Source of the DNA: Acidothermaceae bacterium
GTDB lineage: Bacteria; Actinomycetota; Actinomycetes; Acidothermales; Acidothermaceae
Direction: 5' to 3'
NCBI GenBank assembly: GCA_025925185.1
Contig: JAICLV010000117.1
Coordinates: 1 to 7,475 of the forward strand
Length of the DNA stretch: 7,475 nt
A program made the translations under genes and the position numbers. The notes under the pieces are model-generated. The model saw only the letters and a program-made list of their open reading frames with translations, ran no database searches and was not told where the DNA came from. Within the stretch, counting starts at the first letter, position 1. Each line of letters opens with the position of its first letter. This document shows, in pieces, positions 6,233-7,475 of the stretch.

Positions 6233-7444
6233 ATGAACCAGCGTCAGTTGCCGAGGTGGGGTGAGCTGAAGCCGCTGCTGCGGATCAAGCCGGTCGAGAT
6301 CAACCCGACGAGGCGACGCCTGGCCAAGGCGTTGACGATCGCGGACCTGCGGGCGCTCGCCCGGCGGCGGACGCCGCGCTCGGTCTTCGACTACACCGAC
6401 GGCGCCGCCGAGGGCGAGATCAGCCTGCGCCGGGCCCGACAGCTGTTCCACGACCTGGAGTTCCACCCGCAGGTCCTGCGAGACGTCGCCGACCTCGACA
6501 CCTCGACGCCGATGCTCGGCAAGGCCGCGGCGCTGCCGTTCGCGTTCGCCCCGACCGGTTTCACCCGGATGATGCAGCACGAGGGCGAGCGCGCGGTCGC
6601 CCGGGTCGCCGCCCGCCGCGACATCCCCTACGCGCTGTCCACCCTGGGCACCACCTCGATCGAGGACGTCGCCGCCGCGGCGCCCGCCGCCCGCAAGTGG
6701 TTCCAGCTGTACGTGTGGCGCGACCGCGCCGCCGGCGAGGACCTGATGAAGCGGGCGGCCGCCGCCGGCTACGACGCTTTGATCCTGACCGTCGACGCGC
6801 CGGTCGCCGGCGCGCGGCTGCGCGACCTGCGCAACGGCTTCGCGATCCCGCCCGCCCTCACGGTCAAGACGATCCTGGACGGCGCGACCCACCCCGTGTG
6901 GTGGGCCAACCTGCTCACCACCCCACCCCTGACCTTCGCGTCGTTGAACGCCTGGGAAGGCACCGTCGCCGAGTTGATGAACTCGCTGTTCGACCCGACG
7001 ATGACCATCGCCGACCTGGAGTGGGTGCGCTCATGCTGGGACGGCCCGCTCGTCATCAAAGGCATCCAAACCCTCGACGACGCCCGCCGCGTCGTCGACG
7101 CCGGCGCCGACGCCATCGTGGTGTCCAACCACGGCGGCCGCCAACTCGACCGGGCGCCCGTCCCGCTCCGGCTGCTGCCCGACGTGGCCGACGCGGTCAG
7201 CGGCCGCGCGCAGGTCTACGTCGACACCGGCGTCATGAGCGGCGCCGACATCATCGCCGCGCTCGCGCTAGGCGCCGACGCGGTGTGGGTCGGCCGCGCC
7301 TACCTCTACGGGCTGATGGCCGGCGGCGAACGCGGCGTCGACCGAGCCGTCGACATCCTCCAGAACGAGATCCGCCGCACCATGCAACTACTCGGCGTCC
7401 GCACCCTCGACGAACTCACCCCCACCCACGTCAAACTCCCCTAA
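6233..7444 (+). CDS. lldD: FMN-dependent L-lactate dehydrogenase, LldD2 type (alpha-hydroxy-acid oxidising family)
   Basis: The enzyme oxidises L-lactate to pyruvate on FMN and, in the LldD group, passes electrons to the respiratory quinone pool at the membrane. At 403 residues it closely resembles actinobacterial LldD2 as I recall it, including the N-terminal pattern P-R-x-x-x-L-x-P-L-L before the barrel. The active site is complete by comparison with plant glycolate oxidase: Y54 in FDYTDGAAE, Y160 in WFQLYVWRDR, D188 and R195 in LTVDAPVAGARLRD, K276 in VIKGIQT, and catalytic H300 with R303 in SNHGGRQLD. The FMN-phosphate loop reads DTGVMSGAD (331-339), where many relatives have DGGxRxG; DTGIMSGAD is, to my knowledge, normal in this actinobacterial branch. 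GRAYLYGLMAGG (354-365) closes the barrel. The ATG at 6233 fits the family N-terminus. The exact substrate and electron acceptor are inferred; a related 2-hydroxy acid is possible. Confidence 0.93.
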   Translation: MNQRQLPRWGELKPLLRIKPVEINPTRRRLAKALTIADLRALARRRTPRSVFDYTDGAAEGEISLRRARQLFHDLEFHPQVLRDVADLDTSTPMLGKAAALPFAFAPTGFTRMMQHEGERAVARVAARRDIPYALSTLGTTSIEDVAAAAPAARKWFQLYVWRDRAAGEDLMKRAAAAGYDALILTVDAPVAGARLRDLRNGFAIPPALTVKTILDGATHPVWWANLLTTPPLTFASLNAWEGTVAELMNSLFDPTMTIADLEWVRSCWDGPLVIKGIQTLDDARRVVDAGADAIVVSNHGGRQLDRAPVPLRLLPDVADAVSGRAQVYVDTGVMSGADIIAALALGADAVWVGRAYLYGLMAGGERGVDRAVDILQNEIRRTMQLLGVRTLDELTPTHVKLP

Positions 7445-7454
7445 GCACAAGCCC

Positions 7455-7469
7455 GGCGCGTTCTGCGCC
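7455..7469 (+). terminator. Small hairpin after lldD, possible terminator
   Basis: GGCGC (7455-7459) and GCGCC (7465-7469) form a 5-base stem with a 5-base loop, starting 10 bases after the lldD stop codon. No T-run is visible before the window ends six bases later, so this is weak as an intrinsic terminator. Confidence 0.3.
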
Positions 7470-7475
7470 TCAGCC

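Noticed and set aside
6170..6892. A 240-codon minus-strand open frame opposite lldD
   Set aside because: It is an antisense shadow of a well-conserved LldD sequence, rich in Arg, Gly and Gln with no domain.

Overview
The window looks like a chromosomal segment of a high-GC Gram-positive bacterium (Actinomycetota). Codons are strongly G/C-ending in all the genes called here. The flavoenzyme at the right end reads like the actinobacterial LldD2 type of lactate dehydrogenase. A perfect actinobacterial-type LexA box (TCGAAC-N4-GTTCGA) lies upstream of a DNA polymerase IV gene. I cannot assign a genus.

Layout, left to right. Positions 6-4046 (minus) hold one gene for a 1346-residue secreted, multidomain surface protein: signal peptide, seven-unit propeller-like region, Ig-like segment, three fibronectin type III domains, a DUF11 domain, a linker, a Trp-rich beta domain and three CWB2 cell-wall-binding repeats. 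It starts at TTG with a GGAG ribosome-binding site. Its upstream region (4075-4152) can fold into three consecutive hairpins. Positions 4254-4902 (plus) carry what looks like the remnant of a polytopic membrane protein: coding character and hydrophobic segments move from one frame to another near 4400-4420, and both ends look cut off. Its 3' end overlaps the end of dinB by 52 bases, tail to tail.

Positions 4851-6140 (minus) encode DNA polymerase IV (DinB) with an intact catalytic set. Divergent from it, at 6233-7444 (plus), is an FMN-dependent L-lactate dehydrogenase of the LldD2 type with all catalytic residues present. The 92-base gap between them contains the LexA box, 13 bases from the dinB start codon, with a TANNNT -10 hexamer between box and ATG. 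This suggests a leaderless, SOS-repressed dinB. The window ends 31 bases after lldD.

The genes do not form one pathway: a surface protein, a decayed membrane gene, a DNA-damage polymerase and a respiratory enzyme sit side by side. I see no tRNA or rRNA, CRISPR array, insertion sequence, phage gene or defence system. The most notable signals are the LexA control of dinB, the recurring C-x8-C cysteine pairs across unrelated domains of the surface protein, its structured leader, and the frameshifted membrane gene. I found no convincing new multi-gene system.
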